Assembly: GCA_020746995.1 (NCBI GenBank)
Contig: JAGPXD010000001.1
Coordinates: 2,542,001 to 2,606,000, forward strand
Reading direction: 5' to 3'
DNA length: 64,000 nt
DNA from: Plectosphaerella cucumerina
Taxonomy: Eukaryota > Ascomycota > Sordariomycetes > Glomerellales > Plectosphaerellaceae
Shown: piece by piece, positions 42,601-53,440 of the stretch
Layout: every line of letters starts with the position of its first letter
Position numbering within the stretch: position 1 is the stretch's first letter
Program-made: the position numbers and the translations under genes
Notes under the pieces: model-generated
Databases searched by the model: none
The model's input: the letters and a program-made list of their open reading frames with translations, nothing else
What the model was told of the DNA's origin: nothing

Positions 42601-44777
42601 CCCGCGTCACGGGCTGGTGGAAGAAGCAATGCCCGTCACGTCCCCTTCGGTGTGACACCAGGCACACGCCCCGGTTGGCAGGATCCCGTGAGGCTTCAGC
42701 CCCGCCGGCTACCGGCGTGGTGACGGTGCGACCCCGTTCACGTTCATGTTCACGGTTCCCTCTCTCACTGGGGGATCTGCTCTGAACTGGTGACCCGCGA
42801 GGCTGGGGTGTGTGTGAGTGCTTGTGTGCCGTCACGTTTCTTCGGGCGCCTCAGGGGGAGAAAGTTGCACATGTGCCGTGTGAGCAGAACCCGCCTTGGG
42901 GGCCGCTCCGGCGCTTCCACCGCCAATCGTGAGGGTTCCGGGGAGGGGGCATGTAAGGACATAGGATGGGGGCCCTTCCCCCGCCGTTCTGCAACGCACG
43001 ATGCCGTGCCGCTCGTTCCCCTCGTCGTGCAGCCGGCCGGTCTTCCTAGGGGCATCGCCGGCCGTGAGCGCTAGAGAGCAGCACAGCGCCGGGACAGGCG
43101 TAGGTCGGCGGGGGCCCAGAAATAGCCCCTCGTGGGTGACAGCGGAGGCTGGGGGCCGTGGAACACAAACCGTGATCATCCCCTCTAGAGCCCGGGGGTC
43201 CGAGTTGATGGGGGCGCCGGCCGGTACCTTCGGGGGCTCTGGAGGTACTTGGGTCGGTTCCCAGCAAAGGCTTGAGTTCACTCCCCTCCATCACAGATCA
43301 CCAGCCACCGGACGACAGGGAGGACTCGGGGGCCTGTTTGCGCGCACCACCAACGGGCGGGAGGCGGGCGGGCGGGCGGGCGAAGAACAAGAAACAAACA
43401 GGGCCCGTTTGCTTTCCTTCTCTTTGTCTTCCTCTCCCTCGGCAGGTCGGGGGAAAGAAAGAAGACTAAGCTCGGCGCGGTGATGGCGCAAGGCACGACG
43501 ACGACGGTTCGGCAGGGCCCGTAGGTGGTCTCGGGGGCAGACCGGGCATGCGGCCACAGTGATGGCCGGGCCTGGGGGTCCCTCATTGCCGGCGCTGCAT
43601 CCGTTCCCCTCATCGAGCCCGGCCGCTGCAAGGCGTGAGCTTGACTCTCTCCTCAACTTGCCGTTCCTGGGGGCAGCTCGGGAAGATGCATACAGTAGCC
43701 AGGAGATGCCCTGACACCAGCGTCAAAGTGCACTTCTTCTTGTCGGGGGCCGATTTTACCCACGCGCCGCGGCTGTGATGACTTGCATATGGGTGGTCGG
43801 AAGAGGGGGGGATCGCGGCATCGCCAATCAGGGCCACGACGAAGAACCAACGTGGGCATTGCAGCCTGTCCGTCCGTCCCTCATCCGCCGAGAGAGGGGT
43901 CGTGAATCCCCCGCTCACGTTTTCGGCCTCGGAGACAAGGGCAGGGGGCTGGGCAGCATGCCAGCCTTTCTGTTCAGATGACCAAGTATTCGAGCCGTCC
44001 TCAGGGAGCCTTTTGCGTCATGGGCTGTAGAACCGCCCGCCTATCCCCCAGCTGACCCTCGTCACAATCACGATCCTGTCTGGCGGCCCCCTCGGGCGAC
44101 GACGACGCCTGTCGGGCCATCCAGAAGGAGTATTTGCCGTTACACCACCGCGTCTACGCCATACGGACAGCGCGAGAGGGATACGCAGCCGGCGACGCAA
44201 GGGGTGTAAGAAGCTTATGCTCGTGAATGCACGTCGGGCGAGGCCGCTTGTGCTGTGCTGCCCCCAGTGTCGCTATTCCGGGACTGTATCCGACGGCGGC
44301 GCGGGGGGCTTGTCATCATCCCCCCCTGCGGTCGCTGCCGCCCGCTGGGACAAACGCCACTCACTGCATGGCCGTGGCATGGCACCCAGATTGGGGCATG
44401 TGCTTGTGTCTCTCCGGGCGTACCAAGTTGCGAGCAGGGCCACATCCTGCTGGCGTCATCCCACCCGTGAGGTTGGCCAATTGTCGCGACGTGACGACCC
44501 TTTTGGGACTGATTCTTGCTGCACACTCCCCCTCCTTCGCGATTACTTCGAGAAGACGGGTGTCCCCTTCGAGAGAACGAGAGGGCTGCATTGCAGGGAT
44601 CGACTTGCACTGTGTGCGCGGCTATCGCCCGCGTCCGTCCTTGTTGCGTATTAACCAGCTTCACTGATGGGACGAGGCTGCCGCACGTTGAGGTGGTGGA
44701 ATATCCAGAGCCTTGTATTGTCGCTGAACCTGAGACAGAGAAGGAAAGGTCGTTATTCGTGCTCTCGTGCAGTGTCT
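39655..44777. other. 5.1-kb interval without a supported gene
   Basis: The first about 1.5 kb downstream of the gp1-like gene is T-rich on the plus strand and probably includes a 3' untranslated region. A 345-codon frame at 40145-41182 lies here but lacks any domain. GCTATGCTATG repeats lie near 41327-41343, a GT tract near 42244-42262 and a GGGC repeat at 43361-43382. No tRNA, transposon or conserved protein is recognised. Confidence 0.5.
43361..43382 (+). repeat. GGGC tandem repeat
   Basis: A run of GGGC units in an intergenic, very GC-rich stretch. No function is visible. Confidence 0.75.
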
Positions 44778-45437
44778 TCACTTCCACGTGCTCGACGTCT
44801 CAGCCCCCGACTTCTTGCCCTCCTGATAGATCTCGCTCAAGCCATTGTACAGCTTCTTGACGCGGTCGATCTCGGCGCTCCAGTGTTCCCTCTCGCTCGC
44901 ATCTTCAATCTCCTCGACCAGGTCCGCCAGGCTCCGCGCCTGGAAGAACTTATTGGTCTTGTTGTACAGTTTCCTCTGCCCGAGCGCCTCGTCGCTCTCG
45001 CCCTCGGCCCGCACGCGGAACACTTCCTCCAGAATATCAATGTCATAGGGGATAGCGAACAGGTCCCTGCTGTCCTCGTATGTGAAGAGGAAGTACAGCT
45101 CCCGGAACCCTGACCAGGTGATTCCGCTGAGGCAGAGGCTGCAGGGCTCATGTGTCGCGAAGAAGACACAGTCGTCGCGAGGGCTCGGCCGCGTCGCGGG
45201 GTCGGGGTGCGTGACGCCGTAGAACTGCTGGATGCAGTTGATCTCGCCATGGAGGAGTGGCGATGCCCGCTCGTTGTTCGTGGCGACGGTATAGGGTGAG
45301 AGATCTGTAGACGACAGGATCGCGGCTCCGAAGAGCTTGCTCCCGGAGGAGACGCCGGCGCGTGTGAGGGGGATGATGTCGTTCTCGGTCGTGCGCAAGA
45401 GCGCGGCGATGCGCTCGGCGGGCGTATGGGAGGGCAT
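44778..45437 (-). CDS. cytidine/deoxycytidylate deaminase-like protein
   Basis: This single-exon gene of 219 residues (MPSHTPAERIAALL) has the zinc-dependent nucleoside/nucleotide deaminase signature. HGE at residues 63-65 supplies a zinc ligand and the catalytic glutamate, and PCSLC at 98-102 supplies the two cysteine ligands. The fold is extended by a C-terminal charged helical region (about 150-219, with ASEREHWSAEIDRVKKLY) that ordinary cytidine deaminases lack. The substrate could be a free base, a nucleoside, guanine or another aminated heterocycle; the sequence does not decide. It is divergently arranged with the methyltransferase gene, sharing a 512-bp intergenic region. An additional 5' exon cannot be excluded but is not needed. 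Confidence 0.85.
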   Translation of the reverse strand: MPSHTPAERIAALLRTTENDIIPLTRAGVSSGSKLFGAAILSSTDLSPYTVATNNERASPLLHGEINCIQQFYGVTHPDPATRPSPRDDCVFFATHEPCSLCLSGITWSGFRELYFLFTYEDSRDLFAIPYDIDILEEVFRVRAEGESDEALGQRKLYNKTNKFFQARSLADLVEEIEDASEREHWSAEIDRVKKLYNGLSEIYQEGKKSGAETSSTWK

Positions 45438-45949
45438 GTTGGAGGTCGTAAAGGTATCGATGATCTGCCTGTTAGTGATGCCAGCGCGATTCGCGTGGCG
45501 ATGTCTCGGCTTTATAGGTATACCAAGTCTGTCGCGGCCTTATCAACGCCGGGCTGAGGCTGAAGTTGGCCGCATCGGAGGCGGCCGGTGGATGCGGGCG
45601 TCGGACCGCTCACCACATCCCGCGGCGACCTCCGACCCACACAGACATTCGGAAGCAAACGGTGATGGCATCCTCCGAATTGAGACGTCGGGTCTCTGGA
45701 ATTGCCGCAAACGCGCTTGTCGAATGTATGGCGGGGTCGTCCGAGCAGCTTCGTTGCCAGGTGGGGTTGATGGACGGAAGAAAGTGGGAGGAGGGAACAT
45801 CCGCCAGACCTCAAATATTGCAGCATCGTGGCTGACTAAGCAATCATAGCCGTAATTTTCGACTTCAACTGAGTTCAGCACTTCTAAGCACTCGCATTGT
45901 CGACGCATCCGTTACGAATCGCTACCGTCCCTCCAGGAACTCAAGAAAT
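45438..45949. promoter_or_regulatory. shared divergent promoter region
   Basis: A 512-base region between the divergent start codons of the deaminase-like and methyltransferase genes. It must contain both promoters. No distinct element stands out. Confidence 0.5.
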
Positions 45950-47107
45950 ATGCACTACTTACGGATCCTCCGGCCACCAACTTTGACCAGCGAGCGGGGC
46001 GGCTGGACCGTCCCCCTGGTTCTCACCATCACAACTGATCTGAGTGACGCCCTCCTCAGCCTCCCAAACCCGATCAAGTTCAAGATCGGCCTCTACGAAG
46101 CTAGCGCCGATGCTGGAGGAAGAAGAGTCCCCCCGGAGGAGGTCAAGGTCTCTCGGATTCTTGACTGGACCCCTGGCACCCGCGTCCTGAAGACGGAGCT
46201 CCGGCTACCTCCCGGTCCCCGACCAACAGCGCCGCTGCGCGTCTTCGCATTCCCTTCTGCACAGCTATGGGGCGGGAGCACGGCAGACGTCGTGGTTTCC
46301 ATGAAGTCGCAGGCGCAGGGTCGCATCATGCCGGTCTGGGCGGACGTTCATGCCGGCGATGACGCCCCCGCCTACCTGTGCACCCGTCGCCTACGCATCG
46401 GCCCCGAGACCAGCTCAACATGTCTCGAAATCGAGGAGGAACTTGGAGAGAGTCTCGCACGCCACATCTGGGACGGCGGAGTAGCCACAGCGTGCCTCTT
46501 GCTCGAGCAGGCAAATCCATCTGATGCCGAGGCGCCAAAGTCGGCCATCTTCGACTCTCTCGCGACAACATCCCCAGCCAGCATTGTCGAGATTGGCTGC
46601 GGGGTAGGGACCCTTGGGCTTGCAGCAGCACTGTGGCGAAACGTCGAGGCGGACGTTCTCATGACGGACCTGCCAGATGCAAAGGCGAGGGCCGAAGCCA
46701 ATATCTCGCGATGGACGGCGCAACATCTCGGCGACAACACCAGGATACCCAAGTTCGAGGCTCTTGACTGGCAAGACGGCATGAAAGGGGTTTTCGGACC
46801 GGAGCTCGGCTCCCGCTTATGGGACTTGGTGATCCTCAGCGACTGCACCTACAATATCGATGTGCTGCCGGCCCTGGTCGGCACTCTCTCCGCCCTCCAC
46901 GATCACAGGGGCAAACAAGCTGGGCCAACAGACGTCCCGTGGGAAACCCGTGTCTTGATCGCCACGAAACAGCGCCACTCCTCCGAGGAAGCAGTGTTCC
47001 GCATGATGGCAGACGACGGCTGGGTCGTCGCCGAGGCAGAGACCTTCCCTCTACTCAACCTTGGTGCAGAGACGCAGTCGCTCCAGCTGTTCCTCTACAA
47101 GAAGTGA
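45950..47107 (+). CDS. family-16 (METTL21-type) protein methyltransferase
   Basis: This single-exon gene of 385 residues (start MHYLRILRPPTL) has a class I SAM-methyltransferase core. It contains HIWDGGVATACLLLEQ (172-187), motif I VEIGCGVGTLGLAAAL (213-228), MTDLPDA (238-244, the acidic SAM-binding position), and ILSDCTYN (295-302) in place of the DxxY-type motif of lysine methyltransferases. This order is that of the Methyltransf_16 family, which includes METTL21/METTL22 and fungal enzymes that methylate lysines of elongation factors and chaperones. The about 160-residue N-terminal extension is beta-rich by eye and may aid substrate choice. The substrate is unknown. Confidence 0.85.
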   Translation: MHYLRILRPPTLTSERGGWTVPLVLTITTDLSDALLSLPNPIKFKIGLYEASADAGGRRVPPEEVKVSRILDWTPGTRVLKTELRLPPGPRPTAPLRVFAFPSAQLWGGSTADVVVSMKSQAQGRIMPVWADVHAGDDAPAYLCTRRLRIGPETSSTCLEIEEELGESLARHIWDGGVATACLLLEQANPSDAEAPKSAIFDSLATTSPASIVEIGCGVGTLGLAAALWRNVEADVLMTDLPDAKARAEANISRWTAQHLGDNTRIPKFEALDWQDGMKGVFGPELGSRLWDLVILSDCTYNIDVLPALVGTLSALHDHRGKQAGPTDVPWETRVLIATKQRHSSEEAVFRMMADDGWVVAEAETFPLLNLGAETQSLQLFLYKK

Positions 47108-48174
47108 AGAGCATTCTTTCTCCCGTTCCACTGGGCACTCAGGTGGTCCGATGCATGCGAGAAGCAATATGACGGCGCAATATCGGCATGCCTTTTACAC
47201 CTTCTACTTGGAGGTTCGGGCGATGAGTTATGGTCAGACACCTCTGACACAGTGTAACCGAAAACCACCCGGTCAGCTCTTCGCACCAGATAGCATCCCG
47301 CCGAAGCGTCCCTGTGGGTGCCCTACCCAAGTTCGACCTCGCATCAACGGACCAAAGAGTGGTAGCAGCCGTCTGGCCACACACACTGGATCCCCACGAC
47401 CATGATATCCTGCCCGAAGGAGCGGGGTAAACCCGTCATTCGGCAGCATGCCCGCGGCTTTTCCTCCGAACGAGAGGCGTCCTCTGGTCCCGGCAGATAC
47501 CCAGAAGCGAGAACGCCGGTTCCATAGAAATATCATCTTTGGGCACAACGCAAGGGCGTTCATATCCAAGGCACTTTCTGTGTGACGACCTTTTGTCTCC
47601 CATCAAATGCGACGTCTCGAAGGATCGTCCGTGGTTGGTCCAACATCGGAGTGCCACGCCCCGACCGCTGCTTCTGGACGGGTGAATAGATTAAGCCGCC
47701 CAAGATGCTTCGGGGTTCGCAGTGTCCTCTTGGCTCGCACCAGGCCACATGATGGCCCGGGGGAGATGGCCCTTGAGTTCTGGGCCGGGGGCGTGATGAG
47801 TCCGGGGTAGTTGCGGCGGTCGTGGTTGGCGGGCGGCCATCTGCCGAGACGTTTGCATATTGCACCGACGTCGACGATGTTTCCCCGAGACTCATGCTGT
47901 GCTGTCCTGGCGTGGGATTCGGCCGTGCTCTTGGTCTTTGGTGGTCTCACGTCGTATTTTGTATTACCCTGGCGGCTCGAGGGTCAGGAGATGGCGTTTG
48001 ACTGTGTCGCCTCGAAGGACGATGTCATCGGAGAAGGACGTGGAAGGGAGGAGACTGGGGTCTGCCGTTCGACTACTTATAGGGTAGCCCTACCAGGTCT
48101 TCCCTGGGGTGGAGGGCTTTGGAAGGCAAGCTTTGATCAACATTTACCCAAGACGAAGATCATACTGCCAGCAC
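47108..48174. promoter_or_regulatory. upstream region of the AA9 gene
   Basis: About 1.07 kb. A CTTATAGG element at 48067-48074 may serve as TATA. Two overlapping matches to the CreA/Cre1 site SYGGRG (CTGGGG at 48104-48109 and GTGGAG at 48109-48114) lie about 65 bases before the start. The site is short and degenerate, so chance matches are common; spacing in pairs is what makes this one notable. Confidence 0.4.
48104..48114 (+). promoter_or_regulatory. overlapping candidate CreA/Cre1 sites
   Basis: CTGGGG and GTGGAG share one base and both fit SYGGRG, the binding consensus of the fungal carbon catabolite repressor. They lie upstream of a polysaccharide-degrading enzyme, a class usually under this control. 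Binding is inferred. Confidence 0.35.
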
Positions 48175-49282
48175 ATGATGAAGTCGATCGTGTTCACCTT
48201 CCTCGCCACACTGGCTATCAAGTCAGTTGAAGCTCATGCCACTTTTCAGCAACTCTGGGTGGATGGCGTGGACTATATAAGTTACCCCAGCCTGAACCCG
48301 GATGTCCAACTTGACTGACACCCACAGCACGGCGCGCAGTGTGTCAGGCTGCCACCTAGCAACAGCCCTGTGGTGAACGTCGCCAGCAACGACATCGCCT
48401 GCAACGTCGGCGGCACCCGCGGCCAGGGTGGCAAGTGTCCTGTGCGTGCAGGCGGCATCGTGACGGTCGAGATGCATCAGGTGTGCCCATTCATCAGGAG
48501 ACGCACCGGGAGACAGACAACTGACTTGTGCGTGCCAGCAAAACGGCGACCGCAACTGCGCCAACGAGGCGATCGGAGGAGCTCACTATGGCCCCGTCAT
48601 GATCTACATCTCCAAGGTTACCGACGCTTCCACCGCCGACGGCACCTCAGGCACATGGCACAAGATCCACGAGATCGGCTGGGCAAAGTCCCCCTCGGGT
48701 CAGTCAGGCGACGACGACTTCTGGGGCGTCAAGGACCTCAACAAGTGCTGCGGCCGCATGGACGTGCGCATCCCCGCGGACCTCGAGAGCGGCGACTACC
48801 TCCTCCGCGCCGAGGTGATTGCGCTTCACACGGCCGGAAGCTCGGGCGGTGCCCAGTTCTACATGAGCTGCTTCCAGGTCTCCGTATCGGGCGGATCGGG
48901 CTCGCTGAAGCTAGGTACTGGGGGCGTCAAGTTCCCCGGAGCCTATGCCGCGTCGAACCCGGGCATCTTGGTACAGATCCACACGCCCATGTCGTCGTAC
49001 ACGGTGCCGGGACCTAATGTCATCAGCGCCGGGCGCCGCATCACGGCCGGACAGGGCTGCGCTGCCGGCTGCGAGGTCACCTGTAAACCTGGCACGGGAC
49101 CGACGGGAACGGCTGTGGCTCCTCCGGCGCCGACCGGAGGTGGTGGAAGCACGCCGGGAGGGTGTGCGGTTGCTCAGTGGGGGCAGTGCGGTGGGCAGGG
49201 CTACACGGGGTGCACGACATGTGCCAGCCCCTATGTCTGTCGAGCCGTGTCGCCGCCGCACTATTCGCAGTGTCAGGTTTAG
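48175..49282 (+). CDS. AA9 lytic polysaccharide monooxygenase with CBM1; first splice donor atypical
   Basis: This is a secreted copper enzyme that oxidatively cleaves cellulose or related glycans (formerly GH61). Predicted exons are 48175-48276, 48328-48480 and 48539-49282, about 332 residues. A signal peptide (MMKSIVFTFLATLAIKSVEA) precedes HATFQQLW, putting the copper-binding histidine first in the mature protein. Family landmarks are CVRLPPSNSPV, SNDIACNVGG, VTVEMHQ (second histidine), GGAHYGPVMIY and GAQFYMSCFQV. After a Gly/Pro/Thr linker comes a C-terminal CBM1 (about 294-332, WGQCGGQGYTGC). The odd point is intron 1: frame and homology put its start at 48277, where the sequence is ATAAGT instead of GTAAGT. 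The nearby GTTACC donor would shift the frame into an early stop. The rest is intact, so this is a recent mutation, a noncanonical intron or a sequencing error. Confidence 0.85.
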
Positions 49283-50064
49283 GGAGGCAGCAACCCGGCG
49301 GGTGGTATATTCGAGGAAGATGACGATGGTAAGCGGAAATTGTCGACGGGGTGGAGCATTGAAGTCGAGATGGATCGATCAAGCGGCTGCTCCGCTGCTG
49401 CCAAGCCCTCAATTGATCGACCAAGGAAGATTTCTCCACGGACAGGCATCAGGGGTGCAGGCATGTCGTGCTCGAGGGGCAGAGGGCGCGGGCCAGATGG
49501 CGGCTGGGACTGTGACTCGGTGGAGTGGCGTGATGCTGGAAGGACGGAAGCCGGTCGTCGATGGTTGGCTAGTCATGTCCCGTCCCGTCGTGCCATTCTT
49601 TGCACGTGACCTGCTGATAAACCGGGGGTGACGGTAACTCCGTCGAGACAAGCCGGACGTGCGTGCTCGCGCTTCGGGATTTGGATTTGACAGTGAGGTG
49701 AGGGCGATTGATCAAATCAATGCGAACTGTCTTTCCCCCATCCGCGGAAATCCCGTCTCCTCCAACACACCCACGTCCGAACTGCCGTCCGTCCAAGACA
49801 ACAGGTCTCCGATCCCGCCGCTTCGCGCACACCCGCACACACACATACGACGCACTTCTATCACCTTTCCTGCCCGCCCGGTGCCGCTTTCTTCGGCGCC
49901 CTCCGGCACTTTATCGACCCCGCTGATCCTCCGTGCACCCAATCCGATCCGACCTGTACCCCAGACAGAACTCACTCTTGCTCCCAAGGCGCTATCTGCT
50001 CACTCTCACCCACACATCAACCCAACTTTCTTACCTCATCGACGCTTGATATGCATCTGCAGTC
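49283..50064. promoter_or_regulatory. upstream region of the Zn2Cys6 gene
   Basis: About 780 bases between the AA9 stop and the regulator start. The second half (49740-50060) is C-rich with ACACAC tracts, typical of a fungal 5' leader. No other gene is seen. Confidence 0.5.
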
Positions 50065-52588
50065 ATGACAGAGACGGCCATCGCTACCAGTATTCCCGCC
50101 GTGACGACGGCCGGACACAGCAAGAAGTTCGCCGCGCCGCCGGTCAAACTTGCGTGCCTGGCTTGGTGAGTGACTCAGGGGCTTGCTTCCAGTCGTCCCA
50201 TGGAACCGGGCTAACGGGACGACAGCCGGGCATCCAGGACACGATGTGATGGAGGGAACCCATGCGCAGGTGTATGTCGTCCTGTGATTCAACTCGATCT
50301 CGCCACTGACACCCCGTAGTGCCGGAATCGTGCTCGCGATTGTGTGTACAAGCCCAGTCGCAGGGGAGGGGCTCGCGTGCGAAGAAAGCAGCAGGTCAGA
50401 ACTGAGCATGACGACCTGGAGATCGACCCCTTTCCGCAAGCAGCTCTCCAGGAAGAAGTTCCGCAGCAACGTACGAGACTCGCCTCCATAATGTGTCTAC
50501 CATCTGTCCAGCCTCGTTGAGCTGACCGACTAATTTAGATGTCGATGTGACCAACTACATCGACCCCGGCGCTGGTCTGAAGCAGCTTCAAGATGTCTTC
50601 ACCGATAGTGACTTCATCTTTGACAGCCTCTTCATGACGGACATGCAGTCCAACACTACCAACACTACCGGCGACAGCACATCAGAAGCTTCCTTTGGAT
50701 ACCAGGGTTCGTCGATTCCCGTCGTCAGGACCTACACCAACGAGCAGTCCATGTAAGTCCACGCCGTTGATAAGCCCCTGATGGGCCAGTGCGCTTATTG
50801 GATCAAGCCTGGATGCCTACTACATCTTCATCCACCCCTATTTCCCCATCCTCCCGCCACCACTTCATGTCCCCGTCGACCAGTCGATCCCCCTTCTCCA
50901 GACCAACACGGACGGCTTCGAGACAGGCTTCGAGTCTTCAACCCCCATCGGCCTCGCCGTCTCTGCCGTCATGGCCCTCATCCCCTGCGCCAGCGACCCC
51001 AACCCCACCAGCAAGGAGTCGGTCCTCTTCCGGCGCAAGTACGCCCAGTATCTGGCACAGAGCGCCATCGAGAGCATCGAGATGGAGGACGAGCTGCCAG
51101 AGTCGTCCGTCGAGCCGCCAAAGGCCCTCAACGGATCCCCACCCGCCAACGCCCGCATGCCCTTCCACCTGTCCCTGCCCGTCGAGCTGGAGAGCATCGT
51201 CGCCTTGGACATCCTCAGCATATACGAGTACTCACAGCGGGGCAACCTGAAGAAGATGCAAAGCAGGGCAGGGCAGGCGCTGGTCGCAGCCATGGATCTT
51301 TCCTTACATTGCTGTCAGGAAGAAGATGCGTGGTCAGAAGCCAGGCGCCGCGTGTGGTGGATGACAGTGAGTGCATCCGCTCCCGCCTACTCATGCCGAC
51401 GATGAACTAACCCAAGACCAGTATCTTTGTGTCAGCCAAGCCGCTGTTGTGAACAACGTTGTAAGTCGTCCATTGCCTGAGCGCTTGTAGATGTATTCTG
51501 ACCGACGCCAGGAACCATCCTTTGCTGCATTCGTACCGAGCTTCACAGCGCCATATCCACGGCTACAGTGCGACACCGAGGTTCGTAGTCCTGCTCCCCT
51601 GCAAGGCCTGCCACTGACCTGTACTAGGCGTTCTCTGTCTTGCTTCAAGCGCAACAGGCCATCCTGGCCGCAACACGGTTCGTCATCAAGCTGAAGCGGG
51701 TTCTAGCTGTCAACGGCGACATGACACCCATCTACCACAAGATGCGCGAGCTCGAGGCCTTCCTCGAGCCACGGTCCAACGAAGCAGACAGCTGGGTTCT
51801 GTCCTCGTCGACGATATCACCAGTTGATCCCTCGGAGGAGGTGGTCGCGCGCACGCTACGCTGCATCGCCCGCATCAAGATCAACAGCGCCAGGATCAAG
51901 TGCCACAGGTACTGTGCCTTTGCCGACGTCGCCGTCTTCACCGCCAAGCACTGCGACCTCAAATCAAAGTGCGACAGCAACGGCGACGGCGAGTCGCAGC
52001 CCTCAATCGGCTGCTCCTGCACCTCCCTCGTCGGCGGGCCGACACCCTCGCCTTCGGCCTCGCACGGCTCCGTCTCCCCGCCGCTGTCGTCACCGAGCTC
52101 GGGATCCTCCAAGTCACGGTCGGCGTTCCCCTTCTCGAGCCACCAGTCGGCCAAGACGTGTCTCAAGGCGGCTCTGAGCATCGCCCAGTCCTTCGACGAC
52201 CTGCCCTACCCGAACCCCTATGGCCAGCTGTGCCTACCTCCGTGCACGCTGAGCCCGGGGTCTGTCATCGAAGCCCCGCGAACCATGCCGTCCTTTGCGT
52301 GCTGCGCCATGCAGTGCGCTTACGCTCTGCTCATGGTGCTCAATAAGACCCTCCTGCTCTACCCGGATAGCAACGGCCGCGGCCCCATGGTGGAGACACT
52401 CATCGTGCAGCTCCAGGCGGGGCTCGAGTCCATCTCGCGAACGCTTGGGAACTACGCCACGGCGTTTGAGGCGCTGGGAGGGATGAGGGGTGCGTATTTT
52501 TCCTTTCTGGTAACGAGATGAATGCCTGCTGACCGAATAAACAGACCAAATCCGGAGTGTGACGGAGCCGTCGGTTGCGTTCATCTGA
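50065..52588 (+). CDS. Zn(II)2Cys6 transcription factor
   Basis: This fungal regulator has about 694 residues in nine exons: 50065-50165, 50226-50271, 50320-50470, 50539-50752, 50808-51366, 51422-51460, 51512-51580, 51628-52489 and 52545-52588. All phases agree. The zinc cluster (about residues 31-57) has spacing C-X2-C-X6-C-X5-C-X2-C-X6-C: CLAC, RASRTRC, DGGNPC, AGC, RNRARDC. It is followed by a basic stretch (YKPSRRGGARVRRKQQ) that should contact DNA. The middle region carries a fungal transcription-factor homology-type segment (LDAYYIFIHPYFPILP, LSIYEYSQRGNLKKMQ, SEARRRVWWMT). The zinc cluster is split over three exons; exon 2 must end at 50271 (donor GTATGT) to keep CAGC. Target genes are unknown; proximity to the AA9 gene is suggestive only. 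Confidence 0.9.
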
Positions 52589-52924
52589 CCTGGCTGGTAA
52601 TAACGAATTTCCCCTCTTGTACTATTAGATGGATAGCGATCTGTGGAACGACTGATTTATGACTTCTCCTGATGGTACCACCCCAGTGGCGAAGCTGGGG
52701 CTTGAAGTTTGTCCAACGCCCCTCACCGCGTGTTCCTTCCCGTGACCTCACTGTGGCTTCCATCCTCCATCCTTGGGGTGAAAAGCACACGTCCTCTCTG
52801 ACGTAGGTCGTGCCAGGAAACAACCTACATCATCTGCCAGACAAGAGATTTCTGCAATCTGGTGCAACGCAACCATCGATACCTACCAAATACAACATTA
52901 CAGACCGCAACCTTGCCAAACGGC
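52589..52924. promoter_or_regulatory. intergenic, upstream of the small hypothetical gene
   Basis: About 340 bases after the regulator stop. They hold a 3' untranslated region and a promoter. No distinct element stands out. Confidence 0.45.
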
Positions 52925-53440
52925 ATGCCTTCTACAACCTCGTTCCTGAACACCAGGAAAATCATCATCCTCGCCATCAGCCTCATCCCCAGCTTCGCTC
53001 CAGCAGCCACCTGCCTCCCAACCACCACCAGCCCCGCGCTCCTCCAACCCCCCCTCCTCGTTAAGATGGGCATCGTCCCCCCCAATATTCACAGCCACCT
53101 GGCCAAGAACCCCTCCCTCTCCGACGAGCAGCGCCAAACCGCCCAGAAGAACGCCGACCACTCGCAAGAGATCAGCTTCCACAACTACGAGGACCGGATG
53201 CCCCATACCGTGCCTCGCCAGGTCCTCCAGCGCCTCGCTGACGACAAGGCCCTGTCTTCCGGCTGCACCGACGACGTGAAGCAGGAGGTGGGCATGTTTC
53301 TGCACAATGCCGAGGCGCTTCCCGACAGGCCTGAGTTCAAGGTCAGCGACGGGCTGAAGGCGGTTCTGGATGCGAACCCTGGACTTTGGGAGGAAGCTAC
53401 AAGTCAGGATGCCGGCGGAAGCGGAGAGGAGAAGAAGTAG
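52925..53440 (+). CDS. small hypothetical protein
   Basis: This open frame of 171 residues runs from the ATG at 52925 (MPSTTSFLNTRKIIILA). The N-terminal about 45 residues include a hydrophobic stretch (IIILAISLIPSFAPAA) that could be a signal peptide or membrane anchor. A second in-frame ATG at 53065 (MGIVPPNIHSHLAKN) would give a 124-residue soluble protein, hydrophilic and helix-prone, with NADHSQEISFHNYEDRMPH and an acidic, Ser/Gly/Lys-rich tail. The soluble part looks like a genuine conserved fungal protein; the upstream part may be leader sequence instead. I do not recognise a named family. Its 3' end faces the protoglobin-like gene. Confidence 0.65.
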   Translation: MPSTTSFLNTRKIIILAISLIPSFAPAATCLPTTTSPALLQPPLLVKMGIVPPNIHSHLAKNPSLSDEQRQTAQKNADHSQEISFHNYEDRMPHTVPRQVLQRLADDKALSSGCTDDVKQEVGMFLHNAEALPDRPEFKVSDGLKAVLDANPGLWEEATSQDAGGSGEEKK

